NCBI GenBank assembly: GCA_030430165.1
Contig: JAUIGL010000001.1
Span: 148,348-212,347, forward strand
Source: a bacterium
GTDB lineage: Bacteria > Desulfobacterota > Binatia > HRBIN30 > CADEER01
Reading direction: 5' to 3'
Length of the DNA stretch: 64,000 nucleotides
Part shown: positions 1 through 8,638 of the stretch, in pieces
How the letters are laid out: each line of letters opens with the position of its first letter
Position numbering within the stretch: the stretch's first letter is position 1
The notes under the pieces: model-generated
Databases searched by the model: none
Seen by the model: the letters and a program-made list of their open reading frames with translations, nothing else
Told to the model about the DNA's origin: nothing
Program-made: the position numbers and the translations under genes

Positions 1-359
1 ACGAGGTGCCCGTGCAGGCTCTGCGAGTCGAACAGCTCGCCCTGTGCGTCGACGGCGGTGAAATGGGGGATGGTATCGCCGACTTGAATCGCGTTGGCCG
101 CCACTTCCTGGCGGCTGATGGCCATGGTGAACGGAACCAGCGAGCCGAGCACGATCGCCAGGCCGGCGGCGATGCCGCCGAGCCAACCGGTTCCCTTGAC
201 GAAGGCGCCGATGCCGAGGGCTGCTGCGGAGAGGAACAGCACGACGAAGGCGGTGCGGTTCTCGGGAATGTCGACCTGCTCGATGTGATAGTTCCACACG
301 GTAACGCAGACGACGGCGAGCGAGAGGGCGAAGACTCCGAGTTTGGTTCCGGTTCTCAT
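1..359 (-). CDS. Membrane-anchored redoxin-domain protein, C-terminus off the window
   Basis: Only the first 119 codons are present; the reading frame runs off position 1. The ATG is at 359. Residues 5-20 form one hydrophobic segment, residues 36-75 hold two more, and at about residue 95 the chain enters a typical redoxin opening (GDTIPHFTAVDAQGELFD), as in TlpA/ResA and AhpC/TSA proteins. The CxxC or peroxidatic Cys that would decide between thiol-disulfide oxidoreductase and peroxiredoxin lies beyond the window. The membrane topology suggests that the redox domain faces the periplasm. It is divergent from the nitronate monooxygenase gene at 542. Confidence 0.7.
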   Translation of the reverse strand, partial: MRTGTKLGVFALSLAVVCVTVWNYHIEQVDIPENRTAFVVLFLSAAALGIGAFVKGTGWLGGIAAGLAIVLGSLVPFTMAISRQEVAANAIQVGDTIPHFTAVDAQGELFDSQSLHGHL

Positions 360-541
360 GGTGCGGCGGGCGGCGATATCGCCATTCCCGTGCGACGTAC
401 CATCACCGATGCGATCATGCAAAGGCAAGAGTGACAGGTAGCTCGCGACTGGAGTCGGTATCGGGATCGAAAAGCGACGGCGATACCGATAGCGACTTGG
501 GGCGAGGAGAGCCGCCGCGCGACCAGCTGAAGGGGGAAGAA

Positions 542-1480
542 ATGAAGTTCGACAATCGAATCACTCGCATGCTCGGTGTGGAGATCCCGATCGTACAGGC
601 GCCGATGGGATGGATCGCGCGCTCGCAGCTCGCCGCGGCGGTTTCCAACAGCGGCGCCCTCGGCATGATCGAGACCTCGTCCGGCGAGCTCGACGTGATT
701 CACGAAGAGATCGGCAAGATGCGCTCGCTCACCGACAAGCCGTTCTGTGTCAACATTGCGCAGGCCTTCGTGCGCGATCCCAACATCGTCGACTTCGTCG
801 TCGAGCAGGGTGTGAAAGTGGTGACGACGTCGGCAGGTAGCCCGACCAAGTACACCATGCCGCTCAAGGACGCTGGCCTGACGGTATTCCACGTCGTGCC
901 GACGCTGCGTGCCGCGCTCAAGGCAGTCGACGCCGGTGTCGACGGTCTGGTGGTCGAGGGAGGCGAAGGCGGCGGCTTCAAGAACCCGAGCGAAGTCTCG
1001 ACCATGGTCCTGCTGCCGCTGGTTCGCTCCAAGGTCGACGTGCCGATCATCGCCGCCGGCGGCATCTGCGACGGCGCGTCCATGGCCGCGGCGTTCGCGC
1101 TCGGCGCCGAGGGTGTGCAAATGGGCACGCGCATGGTGTCGGCGCTCGAGAGTCCGATCCACGAGAACTGGAAGCGGGCGATCGTCGACGCCGCCGAGAC
1201 CGGAACCGTGATGCTCAAGCCGGAGGGCGCCCCCGCGTTGCGCGCGCTGCGCACGGAACGCACCGATCGGCTCGAAGCGGGGGAGGGCAACGCGATGATG
1301 GCTCTCGCCCAGGGGCAACACCAGGTCTACTTCGAGGGCGACCTCGAGGCCGGCGTCGCCCTCAGCGGCCAGGTCGCCGGCCGGATTGAATCGGTGGTTC
1401 CGGTCCAACAGATCATCGGCTCGACCGTTCGCGAGTTCGCTGCGACGATCAAGGGTCTCGCCGGCACCTATGCTGCCTAG
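542..1480 (+). CDS. Nitronate monooxygenase (2-nitropropane dioxygenase family)
   Basis: A 312-aa FMN-dependent TIM-barrel enzyme of the NMO/NPD family, which oxidises alkyl nitronates. The N-terminus carries the family signature IPIVQAPMGWIA. The phosphate-binding part of the barrel is visible as VVEGGEGGGFKN, then AAGGICDG and GAEGVQMGTR. The frame stays open upstream to a GTG at 431, but those residues are polar and unlike the family; the ATG at 542 follows AGGGGGAAG and places the conserved ITRMLGVEIP at the expected N-terminus. True substrates of such enzymes are often unknown, and a fatty-acid-related role cannot be excluded. The neighbouring metal cluster does not suggest a specific role. 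Confidence 0.85.
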   Translation: MKFDNRITRMLGVEIPIVQAPMGWIARSQLAAAVSNSGALGMIETSSGELDVIHEEIGKMRSLTDKPFCVNIAQAFVRDPNIVDFVVEQGVKVVTTSAGSPTKYTMPLKDAGLTVFHVVPTLRAALKAVDAGVDGLVVEGGEGGGFKNPSEVSTMVLLPLVRSKVDVPIIAAGGICDGASMAAAFALGAEGVQMGTRMVSALESPIHENWKRAIVDAAETGTVMLKPEGAPALRALRTERTDRLEAGEGNAMMALAQGQHQVYFEGDLEAGVALSGQVAGRIESVVPVQQIIGSTVREFAATIKGLAGTYAA

Positions 1481-1553
1481 CGACCCGCTTGCTCTGGTTG
1501 TGTTTCGCAAGCTCCAGTTGACACAACTCACTCTCTTCCGGTAGGCGAGGAGT

Positions 1554-1853
1554 ATGCGCAACCAACGAACCGGATTGTTGACGCGCGCGCTGGTGGCGGT
1601 TTTCACCTGCGCGGTGCTCGTCGCTCCGCTGGTTGGTATCGCGCACGCGGCCGAGCACCACACTGCCGCCGAGTCGGTCGACTGTGGCACCTGTCACTGG
1701 TCCAAAAACGTCGCGGGCACCGTAATCGAGGCACCCACGCTGGCGGTCGTTGCGACCGTCGAGGTGGCCTGCGTTGCGGGTTCGACCGAGCCGGACCTCC
1801 GCTTCTGGGCGTCCGACTTCCACACCCGCGGTCCGCCCGCCGCACGCGTCTAA
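1554..1853 (+). CDS. DUF2946-like small secreted protein with CxxCH motif (copy 1)
   Basis: 99 aa. The ATG follows a good ribosome site (AGGCGAGGAG). Residues 9-33 form a signal peptide ending in AHA-AEH. The mature part carries SVDCGTCHW, a CxxCH motif, and ends with RGPPAARV. A Cys pair after a signal peptide plus a C-terminal RGPP matches DUF2946-type small proteins, which are often found next to copper or zinc TonB receptors. A single CxxCH can bind haem, but I favour metal-ion binding because the paralogue at 2137 has CxxC without the His. It is first in the run of metal-related genes reaching to 13.9 kb. Confidence 0.6.
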   Translation: MRNQRTGLLTRALVAVFTCAVLVAPLVGIAHAAEHHTAAESVDCGTCHWSKNVAGTVIEAPTLAVVATVEVACVAGSTEPDLRFWASDFHTRGPPAARV

Positions 1854-2136
1854 GAGGCGCTGCGTCCGCAGGAGGAGCCGCGCGCGCTGGTTGAGCGTGT
1901 GCGCGTCTTCGCTCGGTTGGTCGGGATTCGACCGGCCTCCGCGTTCACCGACTGCTGCCGCAGCTGAACCTGCCTCAGGGTGAGTTGCCCGCCGCTGGCT
2001 TTGCCGGCGCGTGCGCTCACCCAGGCTGTTGTGCCTCGCGCGAGGACCTCGATGGCTCTCTCGCGCGGCGCGAGACGCGAGGCGACGGGTCCTGTCTCCG
2101 GGGCGTCGCCGTTGGTTGGGGAATTCGGATCTTCCA
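1854..2136 (+). other. Intergenic stretch without a convincing gene
   Basis: This gap of 283 bases separates the two DUF2946-like genes. It is very GC-rich and has short self-complementary stretches (around 2035-2085), but no ORF with a credible start or family match and no clear promoter. It may be a decayed gene; I cannot show that. Confidence 0.4.
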
Positions 2137-2448
2137 ATGAAGCTGATTGCGGCATGTGCGCGCGCTGTCGTCCTGTCACTCGCCATCGTCACGGCCCTGG
2201 TGCCTCTGCTGGCGAGGGAGCATGCGAAGATCCACCGAGCTCAGTCGGTCGATTGCGCTGTCTGCGTGGTCGCTCCGTTCATGGTCGGCGACGAAGTCTC
2301 GCCGGTCACTCTTCCGGCTCCGGCGCCCGCCGGGGTCGTCGTCGCGCGTGTTTTCCGCCGTCCCGGGAGCCGGCCGCTGCCGCGCCCAGTGGGCCGCGGA
2401 CCTCCGTCGCTCGTCGTTACTCGAGAGCTACACCGATTTCGAAGTTGA
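2137..2448 (+). CDS. DUF2946-like small secreted protein with CxxC motif (copy 2)
   Basis: 103 aa from the ATG at 2137. The hydrophobic N-terminus MKLIAACARAVVLSLAIV is a signal peptide or anchor. The body has QSVDCAVCVVAPF and a RGPPS segment near the C-terminus. Shared landmarks with the 1554 product (SVDCxxC, a valine-rich stretch, then RGPP) mark the two as paralogues. Here the CxxCH His is lost, arguing against c-type haem and for a metal- or thiol-related function. It lies 40 bp before the first domain X gene. The start is less certain than for copy 1 because no strong ribosome site precedes it. Confidence 0.5.
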   Translation: MKLIAACARAVVLSLAIVTALVPLLAREHAKIHRAQSVDCAVCVVAPFMVGDEVSPVTLPAPAPAGVVVARVFRRPGSRPLPRPVGRGPPSLVVTRELHRFRS

Positions 2449-2461
2449 CGAGTGAATCACC

Positions 2462-2476
2462 GCCCCCGACGGGGGC
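2462..2476. promoter_or_regulatory. GC palindrome in the leader of the first domain X gene
   Basis: GCCCCCG-A-CGGGGGC, a perfect 7+1+7 palindrome immediately before the ribosome site (GGAGGAG) of the gene at 2489. It could be an operator or a short hairpin affecting translation. No test is possible from sequence alone. Confidence 0.3.
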
Positions 2477-2488
2477 TCGGAGGAGAAA

Positions 2489-3784
2489 ATGCAAGCACGT
2501 ATCAATCACTTCGCCATTGCGGCGATGCTTTCCCTACTCGCAATGCCGTGCGTCGTCGCGGCACAACATGGACATGACGACGGCCACGCCGACATGCTGG
2601 TCGGTGGCGATTCCGCCGGGGTCGGCAATCTGCTGGTCGACTATCCGTTCGGCGAGCGCCCGGTCGTCCGCGTTTCCGACAGTGGAGCTCCGGAAGGCCT
2701 GTTCACGGCCGTCGATCCGGGCTTCGATCGCGCCGAGGACGAGCCCGGCGAGGGCGTATTCGAGCTGCCTTCCGGCACCGAGATCTCGCTCGAGATCGTC
2801 GCGCTCGACGACAGCATCCAGCTGACCCTGGACAACGGTGTCGACCCGCTCGCCATCCTCGCCAACCCGGGCGACGACGCGGTGATCGGTCTGATCTCCG
2901 ACGGAGAATGTGACCTCGAGGCGGTCGAGGGAGTTTGCGACCTTGGAACCAACACCTGCACTGTCGGGCAGGTCGGCGCGTCCTGCGACGAAGACGAGGA
3001 GTGCGACCAGGGCCAGTGCACCGCCGGCGACATCGGCGCCAACTGCTCCGAAGACTCGGAGTGCAGCACGTTGTCGCCCGACATTCATAACCACCCCGAG
3101 TTCCAGCTGTTGCTTCTCGCCGAGCCGGATGAGTTCGCCGAAGGCGACGTCCTGTTCAAGGTCACCAACACCGACCTCGCCGGCTACGGCGAGTCGGAGA
3201 TCTACAAGCTGACCCTGAGCAACGGCCACCTGCCGCACGCCGAGTTCGAGGACTCGGCCGACGACAAGGAAAAGAAGGCCCGCGCCAAGTGCCTCGCGGC
3301 GATCGGCAAGGAAGTGCGCAAGGTGACGGCCGACCACTACAAGCGGATGACCCAGTGCATGGATGCGCTGGTCGCCGCCGAAGAGCTGGGTGGCAAGGAA
3401 GACAAGGTTGACTCGAGGTGCAGCCTGGACAGCAGTGCGAAGGGAGTCGTCGGCCGACTCGATGACAAGCTGACGAAAGCGATTGCCAAGATCGAAAAGA
3501 AGTGCGGCGATCCGACCCTCGGGGCGTCTTCGGAGCCGTTCACGCTGCGCCAGATCAACAACCACCTGGGCATGGCGACCTGCCGCACCCAGGAGCTGGT
3601 GGGCGGTCTCTACAACGGTTCGCTCGGTATGCTGGAGGAACACTTCAGCGGTGAGTGCGACAGCAGTTTCTGCGACGGCGGAATCAACGATGGCATGGCT
3701 TGTTCCGACGATGAAGACTGCTCGGCCGAGGAGGACATCGAAGAGGCTCTGCCCTGCCTCAAGATGAGCCAGGCAGGCGAGTAA
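2489..3784 (+). CDS. Secreted domain X protein A with His-rich N-terminus and Cys-rich insertion
   Basis: 431 aa. The signal peptide ends near residue 25 (VVAA-QHGHDD), and the mature N-terminus is His/Asp-rich (HGHDDGH), as in zinc- or copper-binding proteins. Residues about 45-247 are domain X: LLVDYPFGE, GTEISLEIVALDD, AVIG, then DIHNHPEFQLLL and a C-terminal strand pattern. Between the AVIG strand and the HxHPEF motif a Cys-rich segment (residues 139-197, ten Cys, motif CxxDxxC) is inserted; no other copy has it. Residues 260-431 are a helical, Cys-bearing region ending in another CDGGINDGMACSDDEDC motif like those in the protein at 27504. A clear ribosome site (GGAGGAGAAA) precedes the ATG. 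Likely role: extracytoplasmic metal binding (inference from His content and neighbours). Confidence 0.6.
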   Translation: MQARINHFAIAAMLSLLAMPCVVAAQHGHDDGHADMLVGGDSAGVGNLLVDYPFGERPVVRVSDSGAPEGLFTAVDPGFDRAEDEPGEGVFELPSGTEISLEIVALDDSIQLTLDNGVDPLAILANPGDDAVIGLISDGECDLEAVEGVCDLGTNTCTVGQVGASCDEDEECDQGQCTAGDIGANCSEDSECSTLSPDIHNHPEFQLLLLAEPDEFAEGDVLFKVTNTDLAGYGESEIYKLTLSNGHLPHAEFEDSADDKEKKARAKCLAAIGKEVRKVTADHYKRMTQCMDALVAAEELGGKEDKVDSRCSLDSSAKGVVGRLDDKLTKAIAKIEKKCGDPTLGASSEPFTLRQINNHLGMATCRTQELVGGLYNGSLGMLEEHFSGECDSSFCDGGINDGMACSDDEDCSAEEDIEEALPCLKMSQAGE

Positions 3785-3800
3785 GGTTCCATCGGTGCCG

Positions 3801-3838
3801 GCGCGCCGCGTCTTGCCTTCGGGCGAGTCGCGGCGCGC
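3801..3838 (+). terminator. Strong GC hairpin between domain X genes A and B
   Basis: GCGCGCCGCG (3801-3810) pairs perfectly with CGCGGCGCGC (3829-3838); inside the loop GCC-TTCG-GGC can form a second small stem. No T-tract follows, so this is either a partial terminator or an mRNA-stabilising processing site that sets the ratio of proteins A and B. Confidence 0.45.
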
Positions 3839-3862
3839 TCGCCGCGACCAAGGAGCACGACC

Positions 3863-5137
3863 ATGTTGCGAGCCGACCGCTACCTCGTTGCGACCGTAGC
3901 CACACTCCTGTGCTGGTACGCCCAGCCTGCCGCCGCGCAACACGAGGACTTGTCCATCTATTCGTCGCAGGCTGGCGGCGGCCAGCTGGTGGCCGACTAC
4001 GACTTCGGTGAGAAGATCGCGGTCAGCGATCGACTCGGCTTCCCGGTCGGTGGAGATCGATACTATGCGAGCGCCAACCCGGGATACGGCTCGCCGAGCG
4101 GGAGCATTCCCGGGGAGAGTTTGTTCGCGGTTGCCTCGGGGACGTCCATCAGCTTCGAGATCGTCGCGCTCGACGCGGGGGTGTCGGTCAAATGGGGGAG
4201 CACCGTGATCGACGCGCCCGGCGAATCGGCCACTATCGGTACCGTCGACCTGCACGTTCACCCCGAGTATCAGCTCGTCGCGCCGGATGGCGTTACCGGT
4301 GACTACAACCTCTCGTTTCGATTGACGACCTCGGCGCCCGCTTACGCGGACTCTCCCGTCTATACCTTCGTATTGACCAACGCTGACGAAGACCCCACCG
4401 TAACCCCCACCGACACAGCGCCGGCAACCGCTACCGCCACAGCGACAGCGACTTCCACTGGCACCGCTACGGCGCCTGCGACTCCCACCGACACGGCGAT
4501 CGCTGCGGCGACGCCGACTGAGACCCCAGCTGTCCCTCCGACCGATACTGCGACGGCAACGCCTACGCCGACCGCTACGGAAATGGTAGAGTTCGGATGC
4601 CCGTTGCTGCCGCGTGACGGTTGTTTGACCTCGGTGCAGCCCACGAGGTCGCTGCTGTTGATGAAGAATCTCGGGGGCGGGCGCCGCAAGATGGTGATCA
4701 AATGGCTGAAAGGGGAGGCGACGGATCTGGCCGACTTCGCTGAGCCGGATGTTTCGACCTCGTACGCCGCCTGCATCTATTCGGAAGATGGCGGGAGTCC
4801 CAGCCTGGTGATGGGCTCGGTGGTGGCGCCGGGGGGCAGCTGCAACGGCAGGCCATGCTGGAAGCAGACGCGCTCTGGGTATGTGTTCCGAGACCGCTCG
4901 GCAGCGCAGGGCGGCGTCAAGACGGTCAAGCTTCGCGCGGGCGACGCCGGTCGCGCCAAGCTGATCTTCAAGGCTCTGGGAGATGCGTTGGTGCTACCGG
5001 CGTTGCCGCTGGTGCAGTCGCCACGGGCGCTGGTGCAGATCATCAACGACGAAGTGGACGGTCGCTGCTGGGAGATCTCACTGCCCGCTCCTCCGGTGAC
5101 GGCTACGACTCAGAAATTCAAAGACAAAGGTGAATGA
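3863..5137 (+). CDS. Secreted domain X protein B with Thr-rich linker and GCP/PCW C-terminal domain
   Basis: 424 aa, good ribosome site (AAGGAGCACG). Signal peptide residues 1-25. Domain X spans about 31-173: QLVADYDFGE, ANPGYGSP, GTSISFEIVALDAGVSVKWG, HVHPEYQL at 131-138, LSFRLTT and YTFVLTN. A Thr/Ala/Pro linker follows (178-241). Residues about 244-420 are a separate domain beginning EFGCPLLPRDGCLT, with TSYAACIY, GRPCWKQ and RDRSAAQGG; the same domain recurs in the 918-aa protein at 27504. The C-terminal part of domain X (HxH, then alternating strands ending in a YTFxLxN motif) resembles the surface choice-of-anchor M / TIGR03769 type repeats known near metal ABC transporters; that comparison is from memory. 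Its TGA overlaps the next ATG. Confidence 0.6.
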   Translation: MLRADRYLVATVATLLCWYAQPAAAQHEDLSIYSSQAGGGQLVADYDFGEKIAVSDRLGFPVGGDRYYASANPGYGSPSGSIPGESLFAVASGTSISFEIVALDAGVSVKWGSTVIDAPGESATIGTVDLHVHPEYQLVAPDGVTGDYNLSFRLTTSAPAYADSPVYTFVLTNADEDPTVTPTDTAPATATATATATSTGTATAPATPTDTAIAAATPTETPAVPPTDTATATPTPTATEMVEFGCPLLPRDGCLTSVQPTRSLLLMKNLGGGRRKMVIKWLKGEATDLADFAEPDVSTSYAACIYSEDGGSPSLVMGSVVAPGGSCNGRPCWKQTRSGYVFRDRSAAQGGVKTVKLRAGDAGRAKLIFKALGDALVLPALPLVQSPRALVQIINDEVDGRCWEISLPAPPVTATTQKFKDKGE

Positions 5138-6030
5138 GAATGAAGTTTCGATCCTTCCCGACCTCGAATGACCGGACAAGGTCACGATCGTCGATCGTGA
5201 CCGCAACGGCGGCGGCGTTGCTCCTGATCGCCGTCGCGGGCGAGGTCCGAGCGCAGGATGTCGACGTCGTTGTCTTATCGACCGAGCCCGGCGGCGGGAC
5301 GTTGGTGGCGGCCCAGTACGACTTCGCGACGCCGGTCCGGGTGCAAGATCGTCTGGGGTTTTGTCCCGGTGGCCAATGCTTCTATTCGTCGACCAATCCC
5401 GGATACCGGACACCGTCGATCGGCCAGGACGGGCTCCACCCGCTTACGGCGGGAACGCCCGTGAGCTTCGAGATCGTCGCGATCGATGCCGGCATTTCCG
5501 TCAAGTGGGGCTCGACCGTCATTGACGCAGTCGGCGAATCGACTCGGATTGGCAACGCGCTCGCCCTACACGTTCATCCCGAGTACCAACTCGAGGCGGC
5601 CGAGGGAGTGGTTGGCGAGTTCGAGCTGTCGTTTCGTTTGACGTCGACCTCGCCGCAGTACGGAGACTCGGAGGTTCGAAATTTCATTCTTTCCAACGGT
5701 GACGCTCCGCCCACCGAGACGGCAGCGCCAGCGACGCCGACACCTTCACCCACCGAGCAACCGACCGCGCCGCCGACGGCTACCGAACCGCCGACTGCGA
5801 CGCCGACCCACACCCACACGCCGACCGAGACTGTGCCGCCGAACGAAACCTGCGACGGCGACTGCGACGGCGACGGCGCGGTGTCGATCGCCGAGCTGAT
5901 CCGCGGCGTCAACATCGCGCTCGGGTCGCTGGAGGTCGGTGAGTGTCCTGCCTTCGACATCAACGACGACGGAATGGTCTCGATCAACGAGCTGATCAGC
6001 GCGGTGAACGACGCTCTCAATGGTTGCTGA
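5134..6030 (+). CDS. Secreted domain X protein C with dockerin-like C-terminus
   Basis: 298 aa; the ATG overlaps the upstream stop (ATGA), with a second in-frame ATG at 5140. Residues 20-40 are a signal peptide (EVRA-QDVD). Domain X runs about 47-188 with FATPVRVQDRLGF, TNPGYRTP, SFEIVAIDAGISVKWGSTVI and HVHPEYQL at 146-153; it is the copy closest to protein B. A Pro/Thr linker (191-237) leads to two dockerin-like calcium-loop repeats: CDGDCDGDGAVSIAELI and FDINDDGMVSINELI, ending in DALNGC. Such EF-hand-like pairs are also present in the proteins at 43077 and, as a single unit, 21560. No cohesin is visible in the window. Confidence 0.6.
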   Translation: MRMKFRSFPTSNDRTRSRSSIVTATAAALLLIAVAGEVRAQDVDVVVLSTEPGGGTLVAAQYDFATPVRVQDRLGFCPGGQCFYSSTNPGYRTPSIGQDGLHPLTAGTPVSFEIVAIDAGISVKWGSTVIDAVGESTRIGNALALHVHPEYQLEAAEGVVGEFELSFRLTSTSPQYGDSEVRNFILSNGDAPPTETAAPATPTPSPTEQPTAPPTATEPPTATPTHTHTPTETVPPNETCDGDCDGDGAVSIAELIRGVNIALGSLEVGECPAFDINDDGMVSINELISAVNDALNGC

Positions 6031-8638
6031 CACGATCCAATCGACCGTCGGGCGGCGTTCGGCCGCTCCGGTACCAGCTGCGGTGGCGCGCGCACGCGCC
6101 GAGCAGCGGGTTCTGCTGGTCTTGTTCTTTGCCTCTGGCTTCGCCGGCTTGGTCTATCAGGTTTGTTGGTTGCGGCAGCTTGGGTTGCTGCTTGGTAGCA
6201 CGGCCTATGCGGCATCGACGACCCTGGTGATCTTCTTCTCGGGTCTGGCGCTCGGCAGCTGGTGGTGGGGGCGGCGTGCCGCTGCGCTGCTGCGGCCGCT
6301 GCGCGCCTACGCCGGCCTCGAAGTCGGCATCGCCCTGGCTTCGTTGAGCTATTTCGCCTTGCTGGGCGCATACCACTCGATTTACGGATCGTTGTTCAAT
6401 CGATTGTTTGGTTCCCCGGTCGCCTTTCTCGCCGCCAAGGCGCTGCTGGCCATGACGATGCTGCTCCCTGCTGCGGTACTCATGGGCGGCACGCTACCGG
6501 TGATCGGTCAGTATCTGGTGCGCCGCAACGACGAAACGGCGACCACAGCGACCCTGCTGTATGGGGTAAACACGGCGGGCGCTGCCTGCGGTGCGTTAGC
6601 GGCAGGGTTCCTTTTGCCCGCGGCGATCGGATACCGCGGCGCCTATGCGACGGCGATGACACTCAACGTCGTTGTCGCTTTGGTAGCCTGGAGCCTCGAT
6701 CGCGGCAAAGCGCCGGTCTCGTCGTCGGAACAATCCGCTTCCCCGGCGGCAACGGGGCAGGCTGCGGTCGGCGATGCTGACGTTTCGTTGCGGGCGAGCT
6801 GCGTTCTGGCACTGCTGTCGGGGTTTGCCACGCTCTGCTTGCAAGTCCTGTGGACCAAGATGTTCGCCCAGGTCCTGCACAACTCGGTCTATTCGTTCGC
6901 GGCGATTCTGGTGGTTTTTCTGGTCTCGCTGGCCCTTGGCTCGGCGATCGCCCACCGGCTCTGCCGGGGCGGTGGTGAGCCGCGCCGTGTCCTGGTTGCG
7001 TTGCTGTCGCTTGCCGGTGTCGCCGTCGCCGCGGTTCCTTTCGTTTTTCACGGTGTCACCGGCGGTCTCTACTACGTGGCTGCCGAGGCGCGTTGGTGGG
7101 CCTACGTCGCTACCGTGTTCGGCACGGTTGCCGTGGTTCTGATGCCGGCAGTGGTCTTGATGGGGACGGTGTTTCCGTACACCTGGAAGACGGCGGAGTC
7201 GCGAGGCTTGGGCCCTGGCGAGACGATCGGCACCTTGGTCGCGATCAATACCCTGGGGTCGATACTTGGCGCCGGGCTTGCTGGCTTCGTGTTGCTGCCG
7301 ACTTTCGGCCTGTGGGCGAGTGTCAAAACCATGGGGCTCCTCTATCTCGCCGCGGCGGCGGTGCTCGCGCAGCGAGGGGAGGTCAGCTTTGCTTGGCGAG
7401 TTGCGCCAATCGCGGCGACGTTTCTCTTTGCCACTGTGCTCGACCCCGCCGGGCTACGACTCGTACGCACCGATGCATCCAAGAATGAGATCATCTACGA
7501 AACCTGGGAAGGCGCGCACGGGGTCGTCGCGGTCGTGCGCCGCGGCGAGCACCTGCGGACCAAGGTCGACAACTACTACTCGCTCGGTGGCACCGCCGCG
7601 GCGACCTATGAGCGCACCCAGGCGGATCTGCCGTTGATCGTGCACGGCGCGCCGCAGTCGGTTTTCTTTCTCGGTCTCGGATCGGGGATCACCGCCGGCG
7701 CAGCTGTCGCGCATCCGCTCGAGAAGATCGTTGTTGCCGAGCTGATTCCGGAAGTGGTCGAGGCCTCGCGGCGTTACTTCCACAAGTATACCAACGGGCT
7801 GTTCGACGATGCGCGGGTCCGGGTGGTCGCCGAGGACGGCCGCAACTACCTCAGCGGGATGGACGAGACCTACGATGTCGTGGTCGCTGATCTGTTCATC
7901 CCTTGGAAATCGGGCGCGGGGAGCTTGTACACGGTCGAGCACTTCACGACGGTACGCGACCGGTTGAACGAGGGAGGCCTGTTTGCACAATGGCTGCCAC
8001 TGTACCAGCTGTCGAAAGACGAGTTCTTCGTCATTGCGCGGACCATGCTGGAAGTCTTCCCGCAAGTCACTTTGTGGCGGGGCGATTTCAATCCTGGGCG
8101 CCCGATTGCCGCTTTGGTCGGCCACCAGCAGGCGGGGCCTCTGGATGTCGAGGCTTTGGTGCAGGGGTTTCGCCGCCGCAAGGGCGCCGCCGGCGCCGAC
8201 CGCCAGAGCGCGCTTGCCACCACCGCGTTGTTCTACGCCGGCAACGTGACCGCCGACCGAGATCGCTACGCCGAGCACATCATCAACACGGACGATTGGC
8301 CGGTCATCGAGTTCTCGGCGCCGATCACACAGCGCGAAGTTCGCGGCAAGGCCGGCTCCTGGTTCGTCGATCGCCAGCTGGAGACCTACTATGCGGAGCT
8401 GGCACGGGTCGCGCCGCCGCGCGGTGATCCGTATCTCGCCGAGCTCGATGATGATGAGATCGGCTTCGTCGAGGGCGGGCGGCACCTGTTCGCTGCCAAA
8501 GTGTTTCAACGCCTCGAAGACGCCGATCGGTCGGCCGAGCACATGGCCGCTTATGCGGCACGCATGCCCGACTACATGGTCGCCGGTGCAGACCAGAATG
8601 ATCACCCGCCCGCCGCCGACTCGCTGGATGAATTATGA
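6020..8638 (+). CDS. Fused multi-pass membrane / spermidine-synthase-like protein
   Basis: 872 aa. The ATG lies inside the end of the previous gene (11-nt overlap). The first ~480 residues hold about a dozen hydrophobic segments in two halves, as in fused MFS/spermidine synthase proteins. From about residue 490 a cytosolic Rossmann domain follows: FFLGLGSGITAG (SAM-type glycine loop, ~547-560), VVAELIPEV, VVAEDGRNYL and YDVVVADLF with the acidic residue expected of aminopropyltransferases. It could transfer aminopropyl groups to make a polyamine or related ligand and move or sense it in the membrane; biochemistry of this fusion class is poorly known. Its position between metal-binding secreted proteins and a TonB receptor makes a link to a metal ligand possible, but that is speculation. 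Confidence 0.7.
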   Translation: MVADTIQSTVGRRSAAPVPAAVARARAEQRVLLVLFFASGFAGLVYQVCWLRQLGLLLGSTAYAASTTLVIFFSGLALGSWWWGRRAAALLRPLRAYAGLEVGIALASLSYFALLGAYHSIYGSLFNRLFGSPVAFLAAKALLAMTMLLPAAVLMGGTLPVIGQYLVRRNDETATTATLLYGVNTAGAACGALAAGFLLPAAIGYRGAYATAMTLNVVVALVAWSLDRGKAPVSSSEQSASPAATGQAAVGDADVSLRASCVLALLSGFATLCLQVLWTKMFAQVLHNSVYSFAAILVVFLVSLALGSAIAHRLCRGGGEPRRVLVALLSLAGVAVAAVPFVFHGVTGGLYYVAAEARWWAYVATVFGTVAVVLMPAVVLMGTVFPYTWKTAESRGLGPGETIGTLVAINTLGSILGAGLAGFVLLPTFGLWASVKTMGLLYLAAAAVLAQRGEVSFAWRVAPIAATFLFATVLDPAGLRLVRTDASKNEIIYETWEGAHGVVAVVRRGEHLRTKVDNYYSLGGTAAATYERTQADLPLIVHGAPQSVFFLGLGSGITAGAAVAHPLEKIVVAELIPEVVEASRRYFHKYTNGLFDDARVRVVAEDGRNYLSGMDETYDVVVADLFIPWKSGAGSLYTVEHFTTVRDRLNEGGLFAQWLPLYQLSKDEFFVIARTMLEVFPQVTLWRGDFNPGRPIAALVGHQQAGPLDVEALVQGFRRRKGAAGADRQSALATTALFYAGNVTADRDRYAEHIINTDDWPVIEFSAPITQREVRGKAGSWFVDRQLETYYAELARVAPPRGDPYLAELDDDEIGFVEGGRHLFAAKVFQRLEDADRSAEHMAAYAARMPDYMVAGADQNDHPPAADSLDEL

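Noticed and set aside
1680..1709. c-type cytochrome based on CGTCH in the 1554 product
   Set aside because: The paralogue has CxxC without His and the rest matches DUF2946-like small proteins; a single motif is not enough.
4400..4600. Thr/Ala-rich low-complexity DNA as a regulatory repeat
   Set aside because: It is a linker inside the 3863 gene, in frame with domains on both sides.
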